Origin: Acanthaster planci
Lineage: Eukaryota; Echinodermata; Asteroidea; Valvatida; Acanthasteridae
Direction of reading: 5' to 3'
NCBI RefSeq assembly: GCF_001949145.1
Contig: NW_019091743.1
Coordinates: 91,454-117,466, forward strand
DNA: 26,013 nt
Shown here: positions 9,625-19,500 of the stretch, in pieces
How positions within the stretch are numbered: position 1 is the stretch's first letter
Layout: each line of letters starts with the position of its first letter
Position numbers and translations under genes: made by a program
Notes under the pieces: model-generated
What the model was told of the DNA's origin: nothing
Database searches by the model: none
The model's input: only the letters and a program-made list of their open reading frames with translations

Positions 9625-10340
9625 CACTCCACAGTGGTGGCTTACATCAACCGCCAAGGAGGTACCCCCTCTCCTCAACTATGCCTCCTGACTAGACGAA
9701 TGTTCATGTGAGCGCTAGACCATGGAATTGAACTCTAAGCGACCTACATCTCAGGAGTCAACAACTCCATCACAGATGCTTTCTCTCTCTGGGAAAGGTT
9801 CAACTGACAGAATGGACACTACAGGCCAGTGTGGTTGAGCAGATCTTCGTTGAAGTAGAGAAGCCAAACACTGACCTCTTTGACTTAGTGGAAAACACCC
9901 AGCTACCGGTGTTCTACATCAGATTTTATCACCCCCAGGCCGGGGCGACAGATGCTCTACAGATCAGTCGGAGCAGTTTGCTGGTGTACGTTTTTCCACT
10001 GATATCCCTAATTCTGGCAGTTCTCTCCAAGATTGAACAGGAACACCGCTGGGTGCTTTTTATTACCCCATTCTGGCCTCGACAGCCTTGGTTTCCCCGT
10101 CTAATCAGGCTACTCATGCAAACGCCACTTGTTCTAATCGCCAGACCAGATCTCCTTCACCAACTGAAGTCGGGTGTACTTTATCCTCACCCAGCGTCCC
10201 TATATCTGACCTGCTGGCCTTTGTCAAACAATCCTTCTGATCAGCAGGACTTTCTGATGAAGCTGCTGAGATGGCCGCCAACTGACATGAAATGTCTTCA
10301 ACAGCAGAATACGACATTTGCTTTATGGTGTACAGAATGA
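9625..10340 (+). pseudogene. DIRS RNase H and linker region, degenerate
   Basis: The frame at 9631-9790 reads STVVAYINRQGGTPSPQL, then stops (TGA 9709, TAA 9736), then TYISGVNNSITDAFSL. These are the last RNase H blocks (D..STVVAYI and the N.xAD motif) of DIRS and Ty3-like elements; the Ala of NxxAD is Thr here. A frameshift near 9790-9797 leads to KVQLTEWTLQASVVEQIF and on to a TGA at 10338. This second part contains the RFYHPQ..ATDALQ and PFWPRQPWFP blocks that precede the recombinase in DIRS polyproteins. The GTG at 9831 is an internal Val codon, not a start. Confidence 0.75.
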
Positions 10341-11310
10341 GGTCTTACTGTAATTGAAGCTCCTTTGACCATCATGACTATCTTCATGTTCCCTTTCAAA
10401 TTAGGACTGCAAGTAGCAACCATTCGGAATTATTAGTCTGCCATCGCAGCCGTTCACAAGGGTTTTCCTGATGGTTCGCCTGTGTCTGATGACGCATTCT
10501 AACATCTCTGTCAGGGAATGTTTATACAATGCCCTCCCAACTAGGAGATTAGTTCTTTCCTGGGACTTATCAGCTGTCCTCCAACTCCTCGCTGGTTCTC
10601 CTTTCGAACCGTCAGCAAGGCCTCATTACTGCATATGACAGTAAAGCTAGCCTTCCTACTTGCAGTTACTGCATCACGGCGGGGCAGTGAATTGAAGGCA
10701 CTTTCCATCACTGAATGCCACATAAGATGGGAACTCCATGGCATCTGCCTCATCCCATCTCTGGGTGTCCTCGCTAAGAACCAGTCGGCCACCTTTCATC
10801 CTTCTGGCATTTTTGTTCCAGATATAACCAAAAACTCTGGAACTCCAGAAGACAAACCATGGTGTCCAGTGAGAACTGTTGAAGGGTACCTTGTCAAAAT
10901 CAAGAAACTGAGAGGTACAACATTGCAGCTTTTCATCATAACAATAAAGCCACGTCATGCTACGAAGAGAGACACTATAGCTGTATGTAGATGGGCAGTG
11001 TTGGCAGTCAAATTTGCCAATCCAGACTGGCTAAACATTGCAGACAGTCAGACTCAATGCCTCATCAGGGTCCATGACATCCAAGCAGTGTTTACCTCAT
11101 GAGCCTACTTCCGGGATGTTCCGATGACGGAGATACTGTATGTAAGGCAGTATGCTGGAAGACCCCATCGACATTCACCTCATGTAACCTCAACGATGTC
11201 CTACAGAGAGACTGTTCACATGGCAAGGCGATCCTGACATCGGTCACAGCGATGCAGAGGGGTTCCTCGTTGGGACTGGCCAACACTGGAACTAACCTCA
11301 CATCTGCACT
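10341..11310 (+). pseudogene. DIRS tyrosine recombinase, catalytically dead
   Basis: It continues in the same frame as the RNase H linker, through stops at 10434, 10500 and 10542, with SAIAAVHKGFPDGSPVSD upstream. The core follows: KLAFLLAVTASRRGSEL, whose Arg at 10680-10682 aligns with the first catalytic Arg. Then comes RVHDIQAVFTS, where the HxxR box keeps His (11073) but has Gln (CAA, 11082) for Arg, then TGA at 11100. A further frameshift near 11135-11145 leads to CWKTPSTFTSCNLNDVLQ. By alignment to DIRS recombinases the nucleophilic Tyr would lie where Asn (AAC, 11186-11188) now stands. The active site is therefore lost at two positions. Confidence 0.75.
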
Positions 11311-11587
11311 GTCTGGTGAATCTGTGTTATAGCTGGTCATCCTATGATTATACATGTATATTTACCTCTAACCACACATCCAAGTGTGCATTTNTCACTT
11401 CTCTCCCTTGTGCAGTGTGTCCTTGCATTACCCTCCTTTGGGGAACAGTGCTACTTTGCATATTTAGTGACTGTTTGGGACAGGATGGCAGCAGAAGACT
11501 CCTCCCCCACAGAAAGGTGTGCGAGGTCCGCTATCAAAACCTGCACAAACAGGCGGATCCTTCCCATGCTCCCCACTTTTTGCTCTG

Positions 11588-11739
11588 ATGGTTTTTATGC
11601 CGAAAAAGGACAAACATGTCGGCCGCTTCGTTATGCATCATGGGTCTAGAGGGCCACTACAGTTGATCAAATATTTAGTGAAAAAATCAGGCGCAAAGGA
11701 AATTCACATGTTTAGCGACTTTTTGGGATACAAGTACAT
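11588..11739 (+). CDS. FAAP20: FAAP20-like exon 1 (start least certain)
   Basis: ATG at 11588 (G at +4) or 11597 opens a frame of about 50 residues containing GRFVMHHGSRGPLQLIKYLV. I align this loosely with the WFLLGG...LWAELL segment of human FAAP20. It ends at ACAT|GTAGGT, leaving two bases (AT) that are completed by the first A of exon 2. Without that donor the frame stops at 11741. The start sits about 280 bp after the DIRS remnant; upstream non-coding exons cannot be excluded. Confidence 0.55.
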
Positions 11740-14700
11740 GTAGGTATTCAATAGGAGACCTCTCTCACATTCCTGTGGGGGAGGACTCTCATACATGAGA
11801 CAATCATTTGGTTTTTGGAAAGTGACTTTAATGCTTGTATGATATCAATTCAATGCTGGTTGTATATAAAAACGTATTGTGTGAATAGATGATGGCAAAA
11901 TATACCCTTTGTTTCATTTAGATTTTCATATGGCCAGCCTAGTGATGGGAACAGTGCAGCACTTCTACAAGAAACAACTGCAGGCCGCTCTAGTGACTCT
12001 ACCCAACCAGAACTTTCATCTGCCCAGTTAGTCTGCAGTCCAGCAACAAGTAACATTGGTTCAAATGAATTGAGGTCCAATCAAGGTCATCAGACCCATC
12101 TTCCTGACCTACCAGCCTGGTATGGTGTTAAGGTACAGTAGGCACCCACTGGGATGAGTACTGCTAACAGTTTTTAGATTGTTTACCAGTATTTAGGGAA
12201 GGAAAGGCATCATTACATTTTACAATGTTTGTGCAAATTTACTTGTGTCTGTACATGTAAATGCCAAAGGAAGAAACCTAAGGGCCTATCCATTTTTGTC
12301 ATCCTTTTGGCAAGCATACACACCATACTCTTTCATCTTACCCCCCTTCTCAAAAGCATGTGCAAGAAAAGAATGATGGCCAATTGACCTTTTTCTAAGT
12401 TTATAAATGCGTACAAAGGCTGTAAATCCCCTCCCGTCGAAGTGCACATTTTGTATGCTTGCAAAAAAAGATGACCCCGAAAATGGAAGAAACCTCCAAA
12501 GACCTTGTACATGTACATGATTTGCTTGAAAATTATACATGTGCATGTACATGTAGCATTTTCCAAAAGGCCTGAATTTTAAATGAAATGGCTATTAAGT
12601 TCACATCTTTTGTCCCTCTGCATCCTCAAGTAATATACAAACATACACGTTGTCGATGCTCAAGCTGGAGTTTTTGCCTCCAGGCAAGGGAAGCTGCAGT
12701 AACTAAGGCACATTAATTTTTTATCTTTGAACTTTTCATTGCAGATCCAGCTTATTCAAGCTAAACTTTTAAAATGATACCTGGAACAGTTGACTCTACT
12801 GCACTGTCTGTATTTTTTGTCTTTGTTATCCCACAGAAAAAAGAAGAGAAACTCCAGGCATCAAGAACAGAAGTCCTCAAGGTTGGTGATGTCAAGATTG
12901 AATGGCACCTTCTACCGATGTACATGTACTGCCACCTTTGCCTAACCAGGAGAAAACAAAAGAGGGCAGTAAAGAGCCAAGAGTGCTCAAGTACATCTGC
13001 AGAGCCACACACAAAACATGATATACATGTATGTACACAGAATGTAGGAAATGCTTCCGAGTACTCACAGTCAGCTAACATCGGAAATGAGTATTGTCAT
13101 AGATCTTTACTTCAATTGAAGGGAGCTTTCTCTGAAGATTCCGTCAGTAATTCAAGCCTCAAAGATGCCAATTTTGAAAATAAACCTGACTTTACAGTCA
13201 ATTCAGCTGCTCAGAATTCGCCCAAACTTAAGCATGATGCCTCAGTAGGTATTAAGCCAAGTGATCACCATGGTGAGTCTCTAAATGCACACATTAATGG
13301 TAACTCCAAAATGAGCCCAAAGAATACAAGCACACCAGCCGGGGCATTGCCATGTTCTCCTGTAAGGAAGACTGTGAGCATGGCCACAACAAGAACCAAA
13401 AGAACTGACCGGAAAGAACTGAGTCTGAAACATTCTGGACATCATGAACCATCACAGTTGAGAAATAAGAAACAAAGTAGTGTGCCAAGATCTGTCCAAA
13501 AGGAGACTGATTCAGACAAACATGTACAAACCTTAAAGATAGAGAGGGCACCACAGACTAGTTCTCATATCAGAACATTTCCAAAGGATGGGCTGCATTG
13601 CTCTTCTCTGTCTGAAGTTTACCAAGTACCGGTAACTGCCATAGATTCTGAGCAACAAGTTCAATGTGATGCCCAAAACAAGACTGATATGCAGCATGGA
13701 ACCTCAGAGATGAAACTTGCCGACTCGTCAATGTTACAGTTAAAAAAGGATGTCAGAGAACAGTGTTTGCCAAGAAATTCTAAATTATCTTGTAAACATC
13801 AACCTGTGCCCAACTCTCAGCATTTAAAAGACAAGTCCATGAATCCCAGTTACTCATTGAAGAGCCAGTCTCCCACACTATCAAAGACAAGAAGTGTACC
13901 TTTACCAGCAACAAATTATCACCAAGAAACCCAGGATTCAGCGCTCTCATCAGATGTTATTGTGCTTGATGGTGGTGAAGAAGAAACCTTACCAACATCC
14001 CTTTCATATAAACGAAAATTGTCAAAAACTTTAAGGGACACACACACCACATTTTCCAAGAAGTTGAAAACGGTAAAGTCAGTAGAAGAGACTTCTGCTA
14101 GCCCTGCTGCAAGGTTACTGTTTGAACCTAAATGTCCAATTAGTAAGCACAGTGTAAGAGACTACAAGCCAGGGTTTGGTGGACAGAAAAAGACTTCTCA
14201 GACTAGATTGGAGAACATGGGTGTGCAGACAACTCCTAGTCAAACCATGAAGCAGCCTTCCATACCTTTAAGTGACTGTCAAGCAGCTTCACAGAGGAAA
14301 TCATCCACTGCCAATCAAGGTAACCATATTTATTCCAGGCAGGCCATGTCAAGTACTGGCAAGAAAACATCTTTGAATATGTTTTCAAATGTGCAGCCTC
14401 TGTTTAAGAAGCAAACCACTGAACAGCTGGAAGCACAATATGAGGCAGACTCTTCAAAAAATCATCCATTGAGTAACCAAACTCGGAATCAGCAAATGCT
14501 ACCAAAGGGAACTTATCCAAAGGGAATTAACACTTGTAGAGAAAGCCACCAGAGTGCCCTTCACAAAGGGGTTACAGCAACCTTGAAGGAATCTGCTCAG
14601 CAAGGAAAGATGACAAGTGTCACCCTGCCAGCTGCCAGTGCCAATTCAAGTCGGAATCAACTCTCCAAGCAACCACACAATCAATCTACACCTACATTCA

Positions 14701-16240
14701 AGCCAAACATTGCAGTCAGCCCACTTGAAAAACCACCATCATTGTCAACAGGTTTTCACACAGCCAGGGATATCCAGGCTAATCGGGACACCTACATGTA
14801 CATGTACCCCAAACAGGGTACTAAATCAAAGGTTGTTAGGGATAGTACAAAACATGACAGTAGAGCAAGACGAGAAACTACATGTAGCTCTCCTAAGAAG
14901 GTTACTAACAATATCCCATAGGACATTTGTCAGAATATAAGGAGTAAGCCAGTCCCTTGTCAATTCATCAACTCGGACCACAACACCAAGCAAAGTACCA
15001 CCACAGAGAGTGCTGCCATTGAGAGCTGTCCTTTGTGTCGCTTGAAGTTCCCTGACAGGTAGGGTATGTTTTTTTACTTGGACCTTGCAGTCAGTAGCAG
15101 GGAGAATGATCATGTGCCATTTGTGCATATTTTTTTACAAATGGCTCAAAACATTTAGACAGGTGTATAGCCTGATGAAGTGTCAGCTCTGTGAATGCTG
15201 TACATGTAACTTGAAGCATCTTGTACAAATGACTTTATTTTCCTCAAAACACACCCTTCGGGGCATATATAAATGCAAAGTCAAAAGGCATTGAACGTGT
15301 GTGTGCTAACTCTACATGTACAAGCAGAAACTCTTCAAGGCATACTTAAAGGGTTTGAAATGGTAAAGACATGGAGTGTTAATTAATTAAGGTAAACACT
15401 ATCAAATATATCTACTAGAATTTCAGCTCTTTTTCCATATTGGTAGAACTTGTAGGTACATGTGATAACTTCCTGCAGTGTTTTCAACAATTGAGGGGAT
15501 AGTGTTTTCAAGCCAATTTGAAGTGCTGGAAGAACATCCCTGTGGTTCTCTGAAGGTCAAGCCATTTTAGCATGTTGGGACAGATATTAACCCCCTGTTC
15601 GGTGAGGGACCCTTGGAGGTTGAAGGACGAGAGTAACCATCAAAGCCCTGCTTGTTAAGACCCTAATAAGATTGAAAATTTCACACTACATAGTTTTGAA
15701 TTTGGTTCATGAATGTACATGTCTACTGTAGTTGGCAATGTTGTAGTCCAGTCTGTCAGACATTCTTTCACAAGTCCAGTCATGAGTATTCAAGTCCAGT
15801 CATGAGTATTGAAGAGGGTCTCCAATGACAAAGAGTTTCCCTTGTCACAGTTCATTTGAATGGCCAGTTAATTAGAGACTAAATGATTCATGAGGCTCAT
15901 AAGCTTTTCCTGGTGAAGGTGACAAATCAGGTTGGTGGTAGCACCAAGCTAGGGAATCTCTTCTGAGTATGTGTGGTTTTAAAAAAAAGGAGGGTAGTCA
16001 ACGATTTGGACAGGAGGCTCTGTCCATTATCGTCAGGAGACTGAACGATTTATGATGGACTCGATTACAACTCGGGTAATTGGGAACTCTCAACCTGCAA
16101 GCTTCACCCATGCCTTTAAATTCTGTACTTTTAAAACGTTTTTGTCACTGTTTTCCTTTTAAATAAGCTTGACACCTTTTGGAAGAGACAGCCACATAGC
16201 AGAGTGCTTGGCAGCGAGCTCTGATAATGCCACTTGGTAG
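11588..16240 (+). CDS. FAAP20: FAAP20-like Fanconi anemia core complex subunit
   Basis: Proposed coding exons are 11588-11739, 11922-12132, 12837-14831, 14922-15058 and 16168-16240; splice phases agree at every join and give 855 residues. In vertebrates FAAP20 binds and stabilises FANCA in the nuclear core complex that monoubiquitinates FANCD2/FANCI at DNA crosslinks, and its C-terminal UBZ binds ubiquitin. Here residues 111-121 (LPDLPAWYGVK) and 132-148 (TEVLKVG...W..LP) resemble the human N-terminal region (LPAF, TEVFTVG). The UBZ has Cys822, Cys825, His841 and Cys845 with a terminal Trp855, gap-free against human Cys147, Cys150, His166, Cys170 and Trp180. The 600+ residue low-complexity linker is the main difference from the 180-residue human protein. 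An in-frame TAG at 14919 lies inside a proposed 90-nt intron. The zinc finger and phases make the identity strong; the first exon is least sure. Confidence 0.85.
11922..12132 (+). CDS. FAAP20: FAAP20-like exon 2
   Basis: The acceptor is TTTGTTTCATTTAG|A and the donor GTTAAG|GTACAG. Only one of three frames is open throughout. It reads FSYGQPSDGNSA..., a Ser/Gln/Thr-rich stretch, ending HLPDLPAWYGVK. The terminal LPDLPAW resembles the VPSLPAF preceding the TEVFTVG motif in human FAAP20, and exon 3 continues with TEVLKVG after a similar gap. The exon ends in phase 0. Confidence 0.75.
12837..14831 (+). CDS. FAAP20: FAAP20-like exon 3, giant linker exon
   Basis: Acceptor CTTTGTTATCCCACAG|AAA; the open frame upstream to the ATG at 12774 is intron sequence. 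It starts KKEEKLQASRTEVLKVGDV (residues 122-140), then runs about 640 residues of Ser/Thr/Gln/Lys-rich, probably disordered sequence. A SUMO-interaction-like motif DVIVLDGGEEE is at residues 494-504 (13953-13985) and a basic NLS-like YKRKL at 512-516. Two TACATGTA insertions encode PMYMYC (about 12914-12931) and TYMYMYP (about 14790-14810). The frame stays open to a TAG at 14919; I end the exon at AAG|GTTGTT (14831), which keeps phase 0 with exon 4. Low similarity outside the first 30 residues is expected for such a linker. Confidence 0.85.
14832..14921 (+). other. Putative 90-nt intron carrying the TAG stop
   Basis: The donor AAG|GTTGTT and acceptor CCCATAG|GAC enclose 90 nt, a multiple of three. 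A perfect branch-site consensus TACTAAC (14903-14909) lies unusually close, 13 nt, to the acceptor. If spliced, the frame is open from exon 3 into the zinc finger. If retained, translation stops at TAG 14919-14921 after residue 815. The polypyrimidine tract is weak, so readthrough or a sequencing or allelic stop are alternatives. Confidence 0.5.
14922..15058 (+). CDS. FAAP20: FAAP20-like exon 4, first half of UBZ finger
   Basis: In the same frame as exon 3 it encodes DICQNIRSK and then IESCPLCRLKFPD, ending with two codon bases (AG) at the donor CAG|GTAGGG. CPLC supplies the first two zinc ligands (human CPMC). Ignoring the donor, the frame stops within one codon (AGG TAG), which supports a real splice site. 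Confidence 0.8.
15771..15810. repeat. 20-bp perfect tandem duplication
   Basis: CAAGTCCAGTCATGAGTATT occurs twice in tandem within the last intron of the FAAP20-like gene. The rest of this intron (15059-16167) shows no other recognisable element. Confidence 0.9.
16168..16240 (+). CDS. FAAP20: FAAP20-like exon 5, second half of UBZ and C-terminus
   Basis: The acceptor GTTTTCCTTTTAAATAAG|C supplies the one base needed to complete the split Ser codon. The exon reads LTPFGR then DSHIAECLAASSDNATW and stop (TAG 16238). The human C-terminus reads DSHLAQCLAES..DVTW with the same spacing, and the final Trp, reported to contact ubiquitin, is kept. This match, found 1.1 kb from the CPLC exon with correct phase and exact spacing, is the strongest evidence for the gene. 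Confidence 0.85.
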
Positions 16241-16524
16241 GATGACGGACAAGAGGAACTTTGAAGTGGAGTCTATAATCTGGTTACATGCAAGAATTGG
16301 TCGATTCAAAACAGCAATTTTCATAGTAATTGGTGTTTAACTTGAGCATTTCCTGTTAACATATTGTACTCTGCAATTTGTTGCACTTTTTTACATTTTG
16401 TTCTTGCAACAATGACTATTCTTAATTTGGTTAATAACCAAGGAAAACTGTAATTCCCTTATCAAAGATAATACATTTATCTTTTATTTGTAAATGTTTT
16501 GTGTAGCAAAATTACCGTGCAATT

Positions 16525-16530
16525 AATAAA
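16525..16530 (+). terminator. Polyadenylation signal AATAAA
   Basis: A canonical AATAAA lies 285 nt after the FAAP20-like stop codon, the distance expected for a short 3' UTR. It is followed by T-rich and GT-containing sequence (GTCTTTCTG, about 16550). Other A/T-rich hexamers occur nearby, so its use is likely but not proven. Confidence 0.5.
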
Positions 16531-19500
16531 CCGTGCTTATTAATAACCTGTCTTTCTGTAACTTTGAGGGTAATGGAATGACAGTAATGGAATTATGAGA
16601 TTTATATTGATCATATGTACTACTTGTTTGAGTTTTGTCCGCTTTAAAAAAGCTGGCCTTTTTCAAACTGTGTCACAGCTGGGGCATTCCATTGCCACGT
16701 GGTAGTCAGTCTGTGTCATTGGAAAAAAATGCATTTTTAGCTGACCTGTCTCGGCACAATGGCACTATGTGAGGATGGTATGTCCAATTTACACAAAATG
16801 GGTGTCAAACTGAAAAAAATATACAAAGGGGTAGCAATCCCCCCACCCTACTAGGGTTAAATGATCATGTTACTTGTATCTAGCAAGATGGGTAACTGAT
16901 GATACAAGATTATTTAGCAAAGTGTCTCAGCAACTCAAGATAGGTTCATTCCTATTTGGAATATGCTAAGTAATTCCCACCAGGACTGCACCTTGTTTCA
17001 AAGGAAGGAGCTTTTCTTGAGCATGTTGATCTCATTTATTTGTCGAGTTAAACTAGCCTTGCCACTGTGGGTTTAGCTGGGCATTTATAATCAGGCCATG
17101 TCAAGAGGGTATGTCCACTTGCTCTAGTCTACTTAGTAAGACTTCCTTGATGGTAAGACAAGATACTGTGGAAATTGAGTGCAACTTGAAAAAATGCACT
17201 GAGAATATTGTGCTATATGAAATCTCAGGTGTAGATGTCACACATGTATTTTTGACATGCCGAGTTAGAGAGGTTGTGGAAGACAAGAAAATCACACTCT
17301 CCATGCAATTTTAAGAAAGCAAATATATTTACAGATTGTCTGCATATTGATGAGTAGATTTTATTAACAAATTTGACATAAAAGCATCTCATTTGCAATG
17401 GCATTCAAAAAAAAGTAAAAACAATTTACTTTAAATCAGAAATACTAAGTAGACAAAAATACTCTGGTCAGTAGCAGCTTTGTGTGTAAGACCACACAGC
17501 TGTATAAAGTAACAGACTATGATAAACTCATGACTTGCCCACTCACTGCAGTGCAGCCGTAGCTTAATAATGCAAAACGAAAATGCATGTAAGCTCTAGG
17601 CAGGGTTGAGATGAGGGGTAAATGAAACATCCAGAAACTAATCCGAGGTTTGAAGGCCCCACAGTAGCATCAAGTCTATAGTATAAAACCTACATGTAAA
17701 TTTGTGCTTGTCTACATATATCAATACCCCTTACAATACCTATTTCTTGTGCTCAAAATCAACTTTTCATACATAAAAACAGGATTTCTGAGATTAAAAG
17801 AGATTGTTTAAAAATTAATAAAATCAGGGAAAATCCTCACAAATCTCACATGTGCCTTGGAGATTTTTGATCACTTGAACTAGTTGTATAAATTAGCCTT
17901 TTTGAAGTACAGTGGCCGCAGTGAGAGGGTGCTATTGGAAGTGGGTAAATTTGAATAAGAGAAAGAATTTACGAAACCAAATAGAGTTCTCTTATTGCAT
18001 TCACCACATGGTATTTATGAGAAGCTAATAAGCCTTTAAAAGACGATGTTATACAAGAGTAGCTCCATAATGAACTGTACGGTACATAAATGTACTGCAC
18101 ATGATGGTTTCTGTTCACCACAAGCAGTGTTTAGCCCCTTTATTATATGTAGTTTCCATGTACATGTGTTGTGGCATTCAGCATAGCAAATTCTTTACTT
18201 TTTACCTTAAAATGGAGTCTCCAAGTTTACAATTTTTCCCCTCCAAATCTTATGTAATGAATGAACTTGAACGATTTGCCATTTGTCAGAGTACACAAGT
18301 AATGTTGGGCATCCAAAGTTTGTCCTGATCTTGGTGATGGAATCGGAGTGTCTTCAGTCTTAGAGAATCCAAGGTTGAAGTGTGTAATGTGTATACCAGA
18401 TATTCAGATTATTTTGAGTGTTGATGCAGAGTACCAGTTGGACAGTTTGCGAATTTCCTTAAGGATATTTTAAGTAAGCACAAGAGGCTTACTTAAGTGA
18501 TAGAACTAACAACAGAATTAACGCATGCAAAAGTAAATGTGAACTATGCAATTTTTAGTTTATTAATATCATATTCAGTAACGACTCAATAAACATTAGA
18601 CTTTGCATACTTGTTTATGAATATTCATGTTAGATTGTCTACCCCATGGCCTACACCCAACTATATAACACATGATCAAACATAAAGAAAAAGAAAAAAA
18701 CACAAAGACGAAAATAAAATTGTAATTGTTAAATTAAGTATACGGTATTTTCATAATTTGATGCTTGAAAATAAGTTTCCACAAATAATTTATGTATAAC
18801 AGTGAAACTAAATTTATGTAGCTATTGGAATTTTTGTATCTTAAATAATAGTACCTTGTCGGTAACTAGAGTTGAGAATGTTTGTTTAATTTTTAAAAAT
18901 TTGTGAAAATTGTTCTGGTGAGGTCATTATTACAGTGCAAGTCACATACTGTATGTTCACATTTCTTGGATAAATATCAGATCACATAAAAAAAAAACCT
19001 GCAGCTGAAATTCAAACTAAATGTGTGAAGAATATACACATGCAGTAACTGCTGGATACAAAATACATGTAGGTAGTTAGGTATTGTTTTTAATAAATCT
19101 GCATGTAGACTGAAAGTCAAATAGCAAAGACAAAACCCTGACAAAAATAGTGATTTTTTTAAAATAAGAGGAGACCCTGCCTATTCTCATCTTTTCACTG
19201 AGAACTAATAGGGGGATGCTATGTGTCCTTCAGAAGTGAATTGGTTTTCTGTAACACCGATGTCTATGAGAAGTGATGGTAACTACTAGGCATGGGCTTT
19301 CATACGTGCTTATCTTCACAATTTTTTCCCAGGCTGTGGCCGTAACTTAATTCGTTATTCTGCACAATCCTCTGTTTCCATTTACAATTCCCCTGCAACT
19401 TAAAATGTTTCCAAAATGCCAACAGTTCCATTGCACAATACACTCAAGTTAGAGTTGCCAAGTGACATCATTCACATGACATATTCTGCTCTTTAAAGGT

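Larger units (their letters stand above)
9625..11310 (+). mobile_element. DIRS-like retrotransposon remnant (RH + YR end)
   Basis: The segment reads, in order, as RNase H, the linker typical of DIRS polyproteins, and a tyrosine recombinase, with at least two frameshifts and six internal stop codons. The order RH then YR, with no DDE integrase, is diagnostic of DIRS-type elements. No reverse-transcriptase palm was seen upstream, and split or inverted terminal repeats were not identified, so this is a 5'-truncated, dead copy. It ends roughly 280 bp before the FAAP20-like start codon. Left and right limits are estimates from loss of similarity. Confidence 0.8.

Noticed and set aside
9831-10340. 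Independent gene starting at 9831
   Set aside because: The start is an internal GTG Val codon; the frame extends upstream to about 9798 and is part of the DIRS polyprotein remnant.
12774-12836. Start of the large open frame at ATG 12774 as the true N-terminus of the FAAP20-like protein
   Set aside because: It encodes a hydrophobic run ending in a pyrimidine tract and CCACAG acceptor; exon 2 joins in phase at 12837 and completes the conserved LPAW...TEV block.
17111-17314. 67-codon open frame after the FAAP20-like gene
   Set aside because: No splice context or motif, an equal-sized open frame on the opposite strand, and a low-complexity AT-rich setting.
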